This document shows positions 1 through 9,513 of a DNA stretch of 62,267 bases, piece by piece. A model generated the notes under the pieces. The model was not told where the DNA came from, did not search any database, and was given only the letters and a program-made list of their open reading frames with translations. Each line of letters begins with the position of its first letter. Within the stretch, counting starts at the first letter, position 1. The position numbers and the translations under genes were made by a program. Source of the DNA: Clostridium beijerinckii HUN142 (lineage in GTDB: Bacteria; Bacillota; Clostridia; Clostridiales; Clostridiaceae); assembly GCF_000621745.1 (NCBI RefSeq), contig NZ_KK211340.1, positions 1 to 62,267 on the forward strand, read 5' to 3'.

Positions 1-236
<236 letters not shown>

Positions 237-300
237 AAAGTTTAATCTTAGCTTACTCAAATAAAAATTGCTGGTTTACTTAAATGTATTTATCATATTC

Positions 301-374
301 TGTTCAATTTTCAAAGATCTCTCAGTCAATCTCGACTGCTTTATTATGATAACATCATTAGCTACTCTTGTCAA
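301..374 (-). promoter_or_regulatory. rRNA operon promoter and leader
   Basis: On the minus strand TTGACA (369-374) is followed after 17 bases by TATCAT (346-351), a near-consensus vegetative promoter. Between the expected start (near 339) and the 16S gene lies AGATCTTTGAAAATTGAACA (complement of 301-320), the conserved leader motif found upstream of 16S in Firmicutes and linked to antitermination and processing. Bases about 375-640 further upstream are AT-rich; I see no second clear rRNA promoter there. Confidence 0.85.
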
Positions 375-643
375 TAATTTTTTTATTATTTTTTTATAAT
401 TATTTAAAGCATTTTAGCTAACTTTTCATCAGTTGCGCATGAATTACTCGTGACAACGAATATAATAATATCATGTTTTTTGCATAAAATCGCCACTATA
501 TTCCTTGTTATCAATAATTATCATCCATTATATACATTTTACTCATAAATGCTCTTTTTTTCACCAGAAGACACACGTGGTAGTGTTAATTACATTCTTT
601 CAATTATTTTCTACAAACACCTATAAAAACATTTAGTAACGTC

Positions 644-672
644 TTTACTGTTATAAGAATCTATTCTAATAT
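644..672 (+). promoter_or_regulatory. Candidate promoter of the lipoprotein gene
   Basis: TTTACT (644-649), a 17-base spacer and TAATAT (667-672) form a plausible vegetative promoter about 100 bases before the ATG at 770. The region is so AT-rich that chance matches are common, so this is only a candidate. Confidence 0.4.
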
Positions 673-769
673 TAATAGTATAGAACAAACTTAATTACTT
701 ATAATTAATAATTCTATTTATTAATTATTAATACTATTATATATGATTTTAGTTCAGGAGATTTTAATT

Positions 770-1792
770 ATGAATAAAGGAATTTTATATTTGATTTTAC
801 CACTTGCTATGTTTTCTTTTATAGGCTGTTCAAGTAACACCGCTTCTCCATCGACTTCACAGACCTCCACCCCTACTAAGACATCGATACAAGTACAAAA
901 TGCTCAAGCAACTGAGGCAAGCGAACCAGCTTCATTTAATTTAACTGATAACTCATCATATTTTTGCCCATTCCTTTTTAATGGGAGCAATTTAATATTT
1001 CCAAACCCAGACGAGAATAATAGGATTTCAATTATTCCTGCCCCTTTGCCTAAGAATATTCTTGAAAGTAAAAACGTTACTGATTTCGCAAATTATTCTG
1101 CTGATAATATGGTTTTAATTAATCAAATGATTTATTTTTCAAATGGTTCAGATAACAATACTTTATCTTCCTTTAATATTTCTGATAAAACTTACACCAA
1201 ATTAAATGATGATTCAATAAATAATTTAATAGTTTCTAATTCAGAATTATTCTACATAAATAAAAATAACGAGAATAAAGTTTATAAATACGATACATCA
1301 ACCTCAGCGCATTCATTGGTATCTGCTGATAGTGTAGGTTCCTTTATAATTAACGGAGATTTTATTGTATATCAAAATTTAAGTGACAACTCAAAATTAT
1401 ATTCAATAAAAACAGATGGTACTAATAGACAAAAGCTTACTGATTATACAGCTAACAGCTTTATAGTTTTTGATGAACAGTTACTTTTTTTTAACTCCTC
1501 TGATAACAATAATCTATACTCACTAGATCCTTCTACATTAAGCTGTAAGAGACTGTCAATAATGAATGGATTTCAGTTAAAGATTATTGATAAATCTATG
1601 TATTTTATTAACGGAAATGACTCAAATAATTTGTACTCATTATCAGTAGACTTAAAAAATCCAACCGTAACCTCTAAACCGGAAATATCACAAGGCATAA
1701 ATGAATATTATTTGACTACCTCAGGTATATTCTACAGTCCAAGTATAAATGTAAACAATGTATACTTCAAAGATTTTTCTTCTAAAAGTTAA
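770..1792 (+). CDS. Lipoprotein with repeated beta-strand units (DUF5050-like)
   Basis: A 340-residue secreted lipoprotein of unknown function. The open frame begins at 743, but the ATG at 770 has the ribosome site (CAGGAG, 9 bases upstream) and gives a clean lipoprotein signal: a short basic start, a hydrophobic stretch and the lipobox FIGC, with the lipidated cysteine near residue 20. A Ser/Thr-rich linker (about residues 21-60) follows. The remainder consists of about 40-residue units of the type 'x-LYSL-x-T-x-KLTD...FI-x-D-x-LFF-N', as in DUF5050-type beta-propeller proteins of clostridia. It stands alone between the rRNA promoter and a terminator shared with murD. The ligand is unknown. 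Confidence 0.8.
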   Translation: MNKGILYLILPLAMFSFIGCSSNTASPSTSQTSTPTKTSIQVQNAQATEASEPASFNLTDNSSYFCPFLFNGSNLIFPNPDENNRISIIPAPLPKNILESKNVTDFANYSADNMVLINQMIYFSNGSDNNTLSSFNISDKTYTKLNDDSINNLIVSNSELFYINKNNENKVYKYDTSTSAHSLVSADSVGSFIINGDFIVYQNLSDNSKLYSIKTDGTNRQKLTDYTANSFIVFDEQLLFFNSSDNNNLYSLDPSTLSCKRLSIMNGFQLKIIDKSMYFINGNDSNNLYSLSVDLKNPTVTSKPEISQGINEYYLTTSGIFYSPSINVNNVYFKDFSSKS

Positions 1793-1793
1793 T

Positions 1794-1845
1794 ACATAAA
1801 TGGGAGATAAGTATTTATAATTAAACGCTTATCTCCCATTTATGT
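1794..1845. terminator. Bidirectional terminator between lipoprotein gene and murD
   Basis: A perfect 18-bp inverted repeat (1794-1811 and 1828-1845, core AATGGGAGATAAG) with a 16-base loop separates two convergent genes. It begins two bases after the lipoprotein stop codon and ends eight bases before the end of murD, so it can serve both. Confidence 0.85.
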
Positions 1846-1852
1846 TATATAT

Positions 1853-3229
1853 TTATAAACATTTCACTATCTCTTTGAACTTATTACCTCTTATCATAAA
1901 ATTAGGATACATGTCAAATGATGCACATGCAGGTGATAGAGTAACAATATCACCCGAATTGGCTATGTCTTTAGCAAGTTTTACTGCCTCTTCCAAAGAC
2001 TCAACCATATTTATATTAATCTTAATTCCTTTTTCCTTTTCTAATTCATCAAAAACATCTTTAATCTTGTATTTTGTTGCCCCAATAAGAATTAATTCTT
2101 TTATATATGGATATCCCTCATACGCCAGAGGTTCAAAAGGTATATGCTTATCGTACCCTCCTGCAATAACTATTACCTTTTCATCAAATGCTCTAAGTCC
2201 AGCTAGAGTTCGCGTAGGACTTGAAGCAATAGAATCATTATAATATCTAACTCCATCTACCTCTCTTACAAGCTCACACCTATGTTCAACTCCAGCAAAA
2301 GTTTCAGCAACTTTCTTCATTACTTCTATAGAAACATCATCCTTTGTTGCTAAAAATGCCGCAAGATAATTTTCAACATTATGAATTCCTTTAATTACTA
2401 TGTCATCCTTTTTACAAACTTCCTTACCTTTAAGATAGAGTGCCCCATCCTTATAATATGCTCCATCTGCCATTTCTCTTTTTGAACTAAATTCTTTCAC
2501 ATTTCCTTTTGCTTCTTTTATAAATCCATGCGTAATTTCATTTTCTCTATTTACTACCAGAAGTCCATTTGAATTTTGATATATAAAGATATTCTTTTTC
2601 GCATCTATATATTCTTGCATACTTTTATGCATGTCTAGATGATTTGGTGATAAATTTGTGCATACTGCAACATCTATTTCTTGAGTCATTGTCATAAGCT
2701 GAAAACTAGATAACTCTAATACAACTTTATCTTCATCATGTATGTTTTCTATTTCCGAAAATAGTGGAGTTCCTATATTTCCTCCGACCCATGTTTTATA
2801 CCCCTGGCCCTCTAGTAACTTAGAAATAATTGTTGTTGTTGTTGTCTTTCCATCGCTACCGGTTATTCCATATACTTTTCCCTTTGTGTATTTCACAAAT
2901 TCCTCCATCTCAGAGGTAACATATGTTCCTTCTTCTCTAGCCTTTACTAATGATTCACTATCAATTCTCATTGATGGCGTTTTGAATATTACATCAAATC
3001 CTTTTAAGTTATCTAGATATTTCTCTCCAAGCTCTAGCTTAACTCCCTTTTTATTAAAATCATCTGCGACTTCTCCAAGTTCCTCCAAATCCTTCTTATC
3101 AAAAGCTGTAACACCAGCACCTAAATCTATTAAAAAATTGATTAATGGAATATTACTTACTCCAATTCCAACAACTCCAACTTTCTTACCTTCTATAAAT
3201 TTTTTAAACTCATTAAAATCTTTCTTCAT
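1853..3229 (-). CDS. murD: UDP-N-acetylmuramoyl-L-alanine--D-glutamate ligase
   Basis: Cytoplasmic Mur ligase that adds D-glutamate to UDP-MurNAc-L-Ala in peptidoglycan precursor synthesis. 458 residues, the normal length. An N-terminal Rossmann-type UDP-binding region (KVGVVGIGVSN, near residue 18) is followed by the ATP loop GITGSDGKTTTTT (about residues 120-132), the central domain with SSFQL and the C-terminal ligase domain (NDSIASSPTRTLAGL). The ATG is preceded by GGAGGAT. It is a single gene bounded by a terminator on each side; glyS lies just upstream and other mur genes are not adjacent, except that murC is in this window at 39 kb. Confidence 0.95.
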   Translation of the reverse strand: MKKDFNEFKKFIEGKKVGVVGIGVSNIPLINFLIDLGAGVTAFDKKDLEELGEVADDFNKKGVKLELGEKYLDNLKGFDVIFKTPSMRIDSESLVKAREEGTYVTSEMEEFVKYTKGKVYGITGSDGKTTTTTIISKLLEGQGYKTWVGGNIGTPLFSEIENIHDEDKVVLELSSFQLMTMTQEIDVAVCTNLSPNHLDMHKSMQEYIDAKKNIFIYQNSNGLLVVNRENEITHGFIKEAKGNVKEFSSKREMADGAYYKDGALYLKGKEVCKKDDIVIKGIHNVENYLAAFLATKDDVSIEVMKKVAETFAGVEHRCELVREVDGVRYYNDSIASSPTRTLAGLRAFDEKVIVIAGGYDKHIPFEPLAYEGYPYIKELILIGATKYKIKDVFDELEKEKGIKININMVESLEEAVKLAKDIANSGDIVTLSPACASFDMYPNFMIRGNKFKEIVKCL

Positions 3230-3327
3230 GATTATCCTCCAAATTCAAATCTCTATTTATCGTATAGATCATTGCCAAAATTTGTTCTTTATTATTTTAA
3301 TTATAACACTTGCAACAAAAAAATAAA

Positions 3328-3357
3328 CTGACCCAAGAAGAAATTATCTTGGGTCAG
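3328..3357 (-). terminator. Intrinsic terminator of glyS
   Basis: An 11-bp perfect stem (CTGACCCAAGA / TCTTGGGTCAG) lies just past the glyS stop codon. On the minus strand it is followed by TTTATTTTTTT, a classic intrinsic terminator. Confidence 0.9.
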
Positions 3358-3376
3358 CTTTTATATAAGTGTATTT

Positions 3377-4768
3377 CTAAAATTCCAAGCTTGCTTGAAT
3401 GTAATTTTCTATTTCGCTTATTTTAATTCTTTCTTGATCCATAGAATCTCTATTTCTAATTGTGACTGATTCGTCCTCTAATGTATCAAAATCAATTGTT
3501 ATACAATAAGGCGTTCCAATTTCATCTTGTCTTCTGTATCTCTTACCTATACTTCCTGTTTCATCGAAATCAAGATTAAATTTCTTACTTAATTCTGCAT
3601 AAATATCTAAAGCCTTTTCTGACAACTTTTTAGAAAGAGGTAATATCGCTGCCTTAAATGGAGCTAATGCTGGATGTAGATGCATTACAGTTCTGACATC
3701 TCCGCCTTCCAATTCCTCTTCATCATATGCCTCAATTAAAAATGCCAAAGCAACTCTATCTGCACCTAAAGATGGCTCTATAACATATGGCACATACTTC
3801 TCATTAGTAGTTTGATCTAAATAACTTAAATCTTGACCTGAATGTTCTTGATGCTTAGATAGATCATAATCAGTTCTATCTGCTATTCCCCAAAGTTCAC
3901 CCCAGCCAAATGGGAATAAATATTCTATATCAGAAGTTGCATTCGAGTAGAAAGATAACTCTTCTTCTCCATGATCTCTCATTCTTAAATTTTCTGGCTT
4001 AACATTCAAATTTAATAAGAAGTTCCAGCAATAATCCTTCCAATACTTATGCCATTCCAAATCAGTTCCAGGCTTACAGAAGAATTCTAATTCCATTTGT
4101 TCAAATTCTCTTGTCCTGAAGGTAAAATTACCAGGTGTAATTTCATTTCTAAAGGATTTGCCTATTTGAGCTATACCAAATGGTACCTTTTTTCTTGATG
4201 TTCTTTGTACTGCTTTAAAATTAACAAAAATGCCTTGTGCTGTTTCTGGCCTTAAATACATTTCTGCTTTAGCATCCTCAGTAACTCCTTGGAAAGTTTT
4301 AAACATAAGATTAAATTTTCTTATATCTGTATAGTTCATCTTTCCACATTTAGGACAAATTATGTTATTTTTTTCAATATATTCTTTCAATTGTTCGTTA
4401 GTCCATCCATCAGCGGTAGCTACTTCTACTCCATTTTCTGTCATATGATCCTCGACTAACTTATCAGCTCTAAATCTTGCTTTACATTCCTTACAATCCA
4501 TTAACGGATCTGAGAAACCTCCAACATGCCCTGATGCAACCCAAACTTCTCTATTCATTAAGATAGCAGAATCTAATCCAACATTATAAGGACTTTCTTG
4601 AACAAACTTTTTCCACCATGCTCTTTTTACATTATTTTTAAATTCCACTCCTAAAGGACCATAATCCCACGAATTAGCTAAGCCACCATATATATCTGAT
4701 CCCGGAAATACAAATCCTCTATTTTTACAAAGAGCTACAATCTTATCCATTGTTTTTTCTACTGCCAT
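3377..4768 (-). CDS. glyS: Glycyl-tRNA synthetase (homodimeric, class II)
   Basis: Charges tRNA-Gly with glycine in the cytoplasm. 463 residues, the usual size of the eukaryote/archaea-type single-chain enzyme (not the two-subunit GlyQ/GlyS type). The start MDKIVALCKNRGFVFPGS matches the family N-terminus after a six-residue extension. Class II elements include RPETAQGIF (motif with the Gly-adenylate site), FRNEITPGNFTFRTREFEQMELEFF (motif 2 region) and a C-terminal anticodon-binding domain from about residue 360. Two CxxC pairs (CKEC near residue 87 and CPKCG near 139) look like a zinc site. GGAGGG precedes the ATG. Expression is controlled by the T-box leader upstream. Confidence 0.96.
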   Translation of the reverse strand: MAVEKTMDKIVALCKNRGFVFPGSDIYGGLANSWDYGPLGVEFKNNVKRAWWKKFVQESPYNVGLDSAILMNREVWVASGHVGGFSDPLMDCKECKARFRADKLVEDHMTENGVEVATADGWTNEQLKEYIEKNNIICPKCGKMNYTDIRKFNLMFKTFQGVTEDAKAEMYLRPETAQGIFVNFKAVQRTSRKKVPFGIAQIGKSFRNEITPGNFTFRTREFEQMELEFFCKPGTDLEWHKYWKDYCWNFLLNLNVKPENLRMRDHGEEELSFYSNATSDIEYLFPFGWGELWGIADRTDYDLSKHQEHSGQDLSYLDQTTNEKYVPYVIEPSLGADRVALAFLIEAYDEEELEGGDVRTVMHLHPALAPFKAAILPLSKKLSEKALDIYAELSKKFNLDFDETGSIGKRYRRQDEIGTPYCITIDFDTLEDESVTIRNRDSMDQERIKISEIENYIQASLEF

Positions 4769-4799
4769 TGTTTTATCCCTCCAAATATATTTTTATAAA

Positions 4800-5000
4800 A
4801 TAAAAAAGGCTTTAAGCACAAAGGGACGAAATATAATTCCGCGGTTCCACCCTTCTTGGCTTAAGCCCATCTTTCTTCATCGATTTCCTCACACTCAAAA
4901 GCTCCATTCATTTATAACCAATAATGATTTCCACCAAACATCATCTCTCTTCAACTGACTTATAAATTACTTTTCTTTTTCAACATGTGTATTTAATTTA
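4800..5000 (-). promoter_or_regulatory. Glycine T-box leader of glyS
   Basis: T-box riboswitch that senses uncharged tRNA-Gly. The complement of 4836-4852 carries the T-box core GGGTGGAACCGCGGAAT, whose UGGN bulge pairs with the tRNA acceptor end. Upstream in the RNA, AGAGAG followed by a stem and GGTGGAAATC looks like the AG bulge and apical loop of stem I. A GGA glycine codon (complement of 4903-4905) in the context GAATGGAGC is the best candidate specifier. The terminator uses GGCTTAAGCC and GCTTAAAGCC, followed by TTTTTT (about 4802-4866). Confidence 0.92.
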
Positions 5001-5007
5001 TAAATTA

Positions 5008-5035
5008 ATTTTAACAAAATCATTTTATATGTCAA
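5008..5035 (-). promoter_or_regulatory. Promoter of the glyS T-box leader
   Basis: TTGACA (5030-5035), a 16-base spacer and TAAAAT (5008-5013) on the minus strand place the start near position 5001, at the beginning of the T-box leader. Confidence 0.75.
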
Positions 5036-5067
5036 GACTGAATATTTTCTAAAAAAATATAAAAAAA

Positions 5068-5142
<75 letters not shown>

Positions 5143-5303
5143 ACGTCATTACTTAATCTATTATATCAGTTTTTTTAGATTATGCAACCCTTTTTTAATA
5201 AAATATCAATTTTATATTTCTACATTATCAAGTCATATTATTCTTTAGTGCTGACTCCTTTAAATACATTTATTTATCTTTATAAATTTTACAAAATAAA
5301 AAA

Positions 5304-5337
5304 GTTATAGCAACAATTTCAAAATATATGCTATAAC
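5304..5337 (-). terminator. Terminator after tRNA-Asn copy 2
   Basis: GTTATAGC / GCTATAAC, an 8-bp perfect stem with an 18-base loop, is followed on the minus strand by TTTTTTATTTTG. It ends the transcript of the tRNA at 5369-5443. Confidence 0.8.
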
Positions 5338-5368
5338 TCATATTACTACTCTAAAAGATATAAAAAAA

Positions 5369-5443
<75 letters not shown>

Positions 5444-5609
5444 ACGTCATTACTTAATCTATTATATCAGATTTCTAAAATTATGCAATCCCTTTTCCTA
5501 AAATACCACTTTTTATTTTCATATTATATAAACCATATTGGTCTTTAGATCTCATATACTTTAGATGTTTTCATTTATTTATATTTATAAATTTTACAAA
5601 ATAAAAAAA

Positions 5610-5640
5610 GCTACAGCAATTCCTAAATCCCCGCTATAAC
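5610..5640 (-). terminator. Terminator after tRNA-Asn copy 3
   Basis: A diverged version of the hairpin at 5304-5337: the minus strand reads GTTATAGC...GCTGTAGC with two G-T pairs, then TTTTTTT. The remaining similarity shows that the spacer was duplicated together with the tRNA. Confidence 0.7.
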
Positions 5641-5671
5641 TCACATTACTATGCTAAAAAATATAAAAAAA

Positions 5672-5746
<75 letters not shown>

Positions 5747-5920
5747 ACGTCATTACTTAATCTATTATATCAGTTTTTTCTAATTATGCAAGCTTTTTTT
5801 GTATTTTATTTATCTTGGAATCTTCGAAAATCATCTATTATCTATCCTTATTCTATATAAGGTGGCAACAGCATATAAACATTACCTACGAAATAACAAT
5901 TTTATTGCATCCATGCAGAT

Positions 5921-5963
5921 AAAAAGGTTCATATATGCCTTGTATGCACATATGAACCTTTTT
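5921..5963 (-). terminator. Intrinsic terminator of the greA-lysS transcript
   Basis: AAAAAGGTTCATAT and ATATGAACCTTTTT form a long stem. U-runs are available in both directions, but only the minus-strand lysS transcript enters it. The rest of the interval between tRNA-Asn copy 3 and lysS (5792-6004) shows nothing else. Confidence 0.85.
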
Positions 5964-6004
5964 GTAACAATCAATAAAATATATTTATTTTAACTGTATT
6001 GAAA

Positions 6005-7510
6005 TTATTTTTGTGGCCTCATTGTTGGGAATAATATAACATCTCTAATTGATGCTGAATCAGTTAAAAACATTATAAGTCTATCTATACCCATTCCCAT
6101 TCCACCTGTTGGTGGCATACCTGTTTCAAGCGCACTCATAAATTGCTCATCTAACATATACGCTTCATCATCGCCAAGTTCTCTTTCCTTCGCTTGTTGT
6201 TCGAATCTTTGTCTTTGAACTATAGGATCGTTTAATTCTGAGTATGCATTACAAAGTTCTCTACCAAATACAAAACCTTCAAATCTTTCAGTGAATTCAG
6301 GATTTCCTCTCTTTTTCTTTGTAAGAGGTGAAATTTCTACTGGATAATCTGTAACAAATGTAGGCTGAATCATATTTACTTCTCCAAACTCTTCATATAA
6401 AGCATTTAAAACTTCGCCTTTTGTTACTGTATTTAATGGTTTAGCAAATTCTAAGTGTTTTTCCTTTGCTATAGTTTGAGCTTCGTCGTCAGATTTTATT
6501 TCATTGAAATCTACTCCAGCATATTCTTTTACAGCATCAACCATAGTGATTCTTCTCCATGGTGGCTTAAAGTCTATTTCTGTACCTTGATAAGCAACCT
6601 TAGTAGTTCCATTTACTTTTTCGCAAATATATGCAACCATATTTTCTGTAATTTCCATCATATCATTATAATCAGAATATGCTTCATATAATTCGATAGC
6701 TGTAAATTCAGGATTATGTCTTACTGACATACCTTCATTTCTAAAATTTCTTCCTATTTCATATACCTTTTCAAAACCAGCAACTATTAATCTCTTAAGA
6801 TACAACTCTGTAGCTATTCTTAAATACATATCCATATCCAAAGTATTGTGATGCGTAATAAAAGGTTTTGCTGCTGCTCCACCAGCTATTGCTCCAAGAA
6901 TTGGAGTTTCCACTTCTATAAAGCCTTTAGTATCTAGGAATTCTCTCATAGCTGAAATAATTTTACTTCTTTTAATAAAAGTATCCTTAACTTCTGTATT
7001 AGTAATTATATCAACTTCTCTTTGTCTATATCTTAAATCTGGATCTTTTAATCCATGCCACTTTTCTGGAAGCGGCTTTAAAGACTTACATGTTAATTCA
7101 AAATTATTTACGTTTACTGATACTTCACCTGTTTTAGTTGTAAACACTTCTCCAGTTGCGGCAATCCAATCACCCAAATCAAAAGTTTTATATTGTTTTA
7201 AGTTTTCTTCTCCAACCTTGTCAATCTTTAAGAATAGTTGTATCTTGCCATCTTTGTCATGTATATCTGAGAAAACAACTTTTCCTTGGCCTCTTTTAGA
7301 CATTAACCTTCCTGCAACGGTTACTTCCTTACCTTCTAATGCATCGTAGTTTGCCTTAACTTCCTCTGATGTATGAGTTCTATTGACTTTATAAACATCA
7401 AAAGGATCCTTTCCAGCACCTTGTAGCTCTGCTAGTTTAGCTCTTCTCAATCCTTCCTGTTCATTATACTGAGACTCTAACTCTTGCATGCTCATTTCTT
7501 CTGTTGACAT
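6005..7510 (-). CDS. lysS: Lysyl-tRNA synthetase, class II
   Basis: Attaches lysine to tRNA-Lys in the cytoplasm. 501 residues, the usual length. An N-terminal OB-fold anticodon-binding domain (about residues 60-170, VAGRLMSKRGQGKVVFSDI) precedes the class II catalytic core with motif 2 (RNFRNEGMSVRHNPEFT) and motif 3 (GGMGMGIDRLIMFLT). GGAGGT lies just before the ATG. greA ends 14 bases upstream, so the two are probably cotranscribed, as in other Firmicutes. No T-box is present. Confidence 0.97.
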   Translation of the reverse strand: MSTEEMSMQELESQYNEQEGLRRAKLAELQGAGKDPFDVYKVNRTHTSEEVKANYDALEGKEVTVAGRLMSKRGQGKVVFSDIHDKDGKIQLFLKIDKVGEENLKQYKTFDLGDWIAATGEVFTTKTGEVSVNVNNFELTCKSLKPLPEKWHGLKDPDLRYRQREVDIITNTEVKDTFIKRSKIISAMREFLDTKGFIEVETPILGAIAGGAAAKPFITHHNTLDMDMYLRIATELYLKRLIVAGFEKVYEIGRNFRNEGMSVRHNPEFTAIELYEAYSDYNDMMEITENMVAYICEKVNGTTKVAYQGTEIDFKPPWRRITMVDAVKEYAGVDFNEIKSDDEAQTIAKEKHLEFAKPLNTVTKGEVLNALYEEFGEVNMIQPTFVTDYPVEISPLTKKKRGNPEFTERFEGFVFGRELCNAYSELNDPIVQRQRFEQQAKERELGDDEAYMLDEQFMSALETGMPPTGGMGMGIDRLIMFLTDSASIRDVILFPTMRPQK

Positions 7511-7524
7511 TATTGTACCTCCAA

Positions 7525-8007
7525 TTAACTTCTACTTATTCCTAGTATTTCGAATTTATTAACTCCGTCTGGAACTGTTACCTCTACTACATCACCAACT
7601 TTTTTACCAACTAGTGCATTTCCAACCGGTGATTCGTTTGATATTTTAAAATTCATAGGATCTGCTTCAGCTGAACCTACTATTGAATACTCTACTTCTT
7701 CATCAAATTCATAATCCTTAACTTTTACCTTTGCCCCAACTGAAACAATATCACTTGGAATTTCTGATTCATCAACAACTACTGCATTCTTTAACATATT
7801 TTCTAACTGAATTATTCTTCCTTCTGTAAATGCTTGGTCGTTTTTAGCTTCATCATACTCAGAATTTTCACTCAAGTCACCGTATCCTAAAGCAATTTTT
7901 ATCTTTTCAGTTATTTCTTTTCTTTTTACTGTTTTTAAATATTCTAGTTCGCTTTCTAATTTTTTAACACCTTCATAAGTCATAACATATTGTTTTGATT
8001 GGCTCAT
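7525..8007 (-). CDS. greA: Transcription elongation factor GreA
   Basis: Rescues backtracked RNA polymerase by stimulating transcript cleavage through its secondary channel. 160 residues. It has the N-terminal coiled-coil hairpin (about residues 8-78, with the conserved acidic tip GDLSENSEYDEAKNDQ) and a C-terminal FKBP-like domain ending in SPVGNALVGKKVGDVVEV and a short tail. GGGGAGTT precedes the ATG. First gene of the greA-lysS pair. Confidence 0.96.
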   Translation of the reverse strand: MSQSKQYVMTYEGVKKLESELEYLKTVKRKEITEKIKIALGYGDLSENSEYDEAKNDQAFTEGRIIQLENMLKNAVVVDESEIPSDIVSVGAKVKVKDYEFDEEVEYSIVGSAEADPMNFKISNESPVGNALVGKKVGDVVEVTVPDGVNKFEILGISRS

Positions 8008-8191
8008 ATACTTTAACTCCCCTTTAAAACCTTCTATATTATTTATTTTAGTTAGTGATTTTAATCTTTATTTTAATAAGTTATCCATTAAATAAATCAT
8101 TCTAAGCAATCTCTTATTACATCGTTAACAGAGAACGCCTTTAAATTTATAATAATTTAAAATATATTTTAATCTGAAAATCATTTAACTT

Positions 8192-8220
8192 ATTATAAAT
8201 CAGCCTATTTCATATGTCAA
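8192..8220 (-). promoter_or_regulatory. Promoter of greA-lysS
   Basis: Perfect-consensus elements on the minus strand: TTGACA (8215-8220), 17 bases, TATAAT (8192-8197). The predicted start near 8185 gives an untranslated leader of about 178 bases before greA, long for a simple leader; I see no recognised riboswitch in it. Confidence 0.8.
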
Positions 8221-8497
8221 TGAATCCTAATTTGAAGCACCTTACCCTATTGAATGGTAATTTACTCAATACAACTTTACTGATAGCTATGCTTTCTGCA
8301 TATCAAACATTAAATAAACTAAGTTGAAATATTAATATAAAAGTAAATTAGCAAAATATAAAATAAATTAAAATATAATATTCATCTAATGATTAATATT
8401 TATATATACTATATTTCTTATTCAGCTAAATTGCATTTTTCTAAATATTAATAATATGCTTAAAACACATAATTAATTCTAATTATTATTGCAAAGG
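8221..8497. other. AT-rich spacer between dusB and the greA promoter
   Basis: Very AT-rich non-coding DNA downstream of dusB. No strong GC stem followed by a U-run is visible, so the dusB transcript end is not obvious, and no convincing open frame or RNA gene was found. Confidence 0.5.
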
Positions 8498-9463
8498 TTA
8501 TAATTCATCTTGATATTTTCTTAAAGCTTGAATAACTTTTCCACTCTCATCTATAGTATTAATCTGATTTTTAAGTTCTGTACATCTTGGAAGTCCTTTA
8601 ATATACCAGGATGCGTGTTTTCTCATTTCCCTTATTGCTTTAAATTCTCCATCATATTTTATTGCTAATTCATAATGCCTAATGCACATTTCAATTTTTT
8701 CATTATTTGAAACTTCTTGAACTTCTTCGCCATTAAGTAAATTATTTATCTGTCTAAATATCCATGGATTTCCTTGACTTCCTCTTGCAATCATTATTCC
8801 ATCACAGTCAGTCATTCTCTTCATTCTAATAGCATCTTCTGGAGAAAATACATCCCCATTTCCTATTACAGGAATCGAAACACTATCCTTAACTTTCTTT
8901 ATTATATCCCAATCTGCTTTCCCTTGATACATTTGTCTCCTTGTTCGTCCATGAATAGCAATAGCATCCACTCCAGCTTGTTCCATACCTTTTGCAAATT
9001 CCACTGCATTAATATTATCCTCATCAAATCCCTTTCTAAATTTGACAGTAACAGGTTTTGTTGAAACTTTTTTTATAGCTCTAACGATATCGTATGCGAG
9101 TTCCGGTTCTTTCATCAATGCAGATCCTTCTCCATTTTTAACTATTTTGGGAGCTGGGCATCCCATATTAATATCAATAATACAAATATCTTCCCTGTTA
9201 TTTAAATATTCTTCACAAATTCTAGCCATCACATCTGGTTCTCTACCAAATATTTGAGCTGCAACTGGTTTTTCTTCATCCGCTATTCTAAGTAAGGTTT
9301 GTGTATTCTCGCTCCCATAATATAATGCTTTAGCACTAACCATTTCGGTATAAACCAACCCGCATCCCATTTCCTTACATAATCCTCTAAATGATATGTC
9401 AGTTACTCCTGCCATAGGTGCTAGAAATATATTGTTTTCAAAGGTTAAATTCCCTATCTTCAT
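8498..9463 (-). CDS. dusB: tRNA-dihydrouridine synthase
   Basis: FMN-dependent enzyme that reduces specific uridines of tRNA to dihydrouridine. 321 residues, a TIM barrel beginning NIFLAPMAGVTDISFR. It carries the family signature DINMGCPAPKIVKNGEGSALM with the catalytic cysteine (about residue 100), and the FMN phosphate-binding segment VIGNGDVFSPEDA/GIMIARGSQGNPWIF. AGGAGT precedes the ATG. It follows coaX after 50 bases and is probably in the same transcript. The neighbourhood points to DusB rather than other Dus types. Confidence 0.93.
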   Translation of the reverse strand: MKIGNLTFENNIFLAPMAGVTDISFRGLCKEMGCGLVYTEMVSAKALYYGSENTQTLLRIADEEKPVAAQIFGREPDVMARICEEYLNNREDICIIDINMGCPAPKIVKNGEGSALMKEPELAYDIVRAIKKVSTKPVTVKFRKGFDEDNINAVEFAKGMEQAGVDAIAIHGRTRRQMYQGKADWDIIKKVKDSVSIPVIGNGDVFSPEDAIRMKRMTDCDGIMIARGSQGNPWIFRQINNLLNGEEVQEVSNNEKIEMCIRHYELAIKYDGEFKAIREMRKHASWYIKGLPRCTELKNQINTIDESGKVIQALRKYQDEL

Positions 9464-9513
9464 TGTAGAATATACTCCTTACATTATTGTACAAATCTCA
9501 ATTTCCATATAAT

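Noticed and set aside
2742..3326. Plus-strand open frame (194 codons) opposite murD
   Set aside because: Shadow of murD: no ribosome site, low-complexity Ser/Pro/Leu composition.
5799..5993. Short plus-strand frame near the lysS terminator
   Set aside because: It runs through the terminator hairpin at 5921-5963, has no ribosome site, and its composition is random AT-rich translation.
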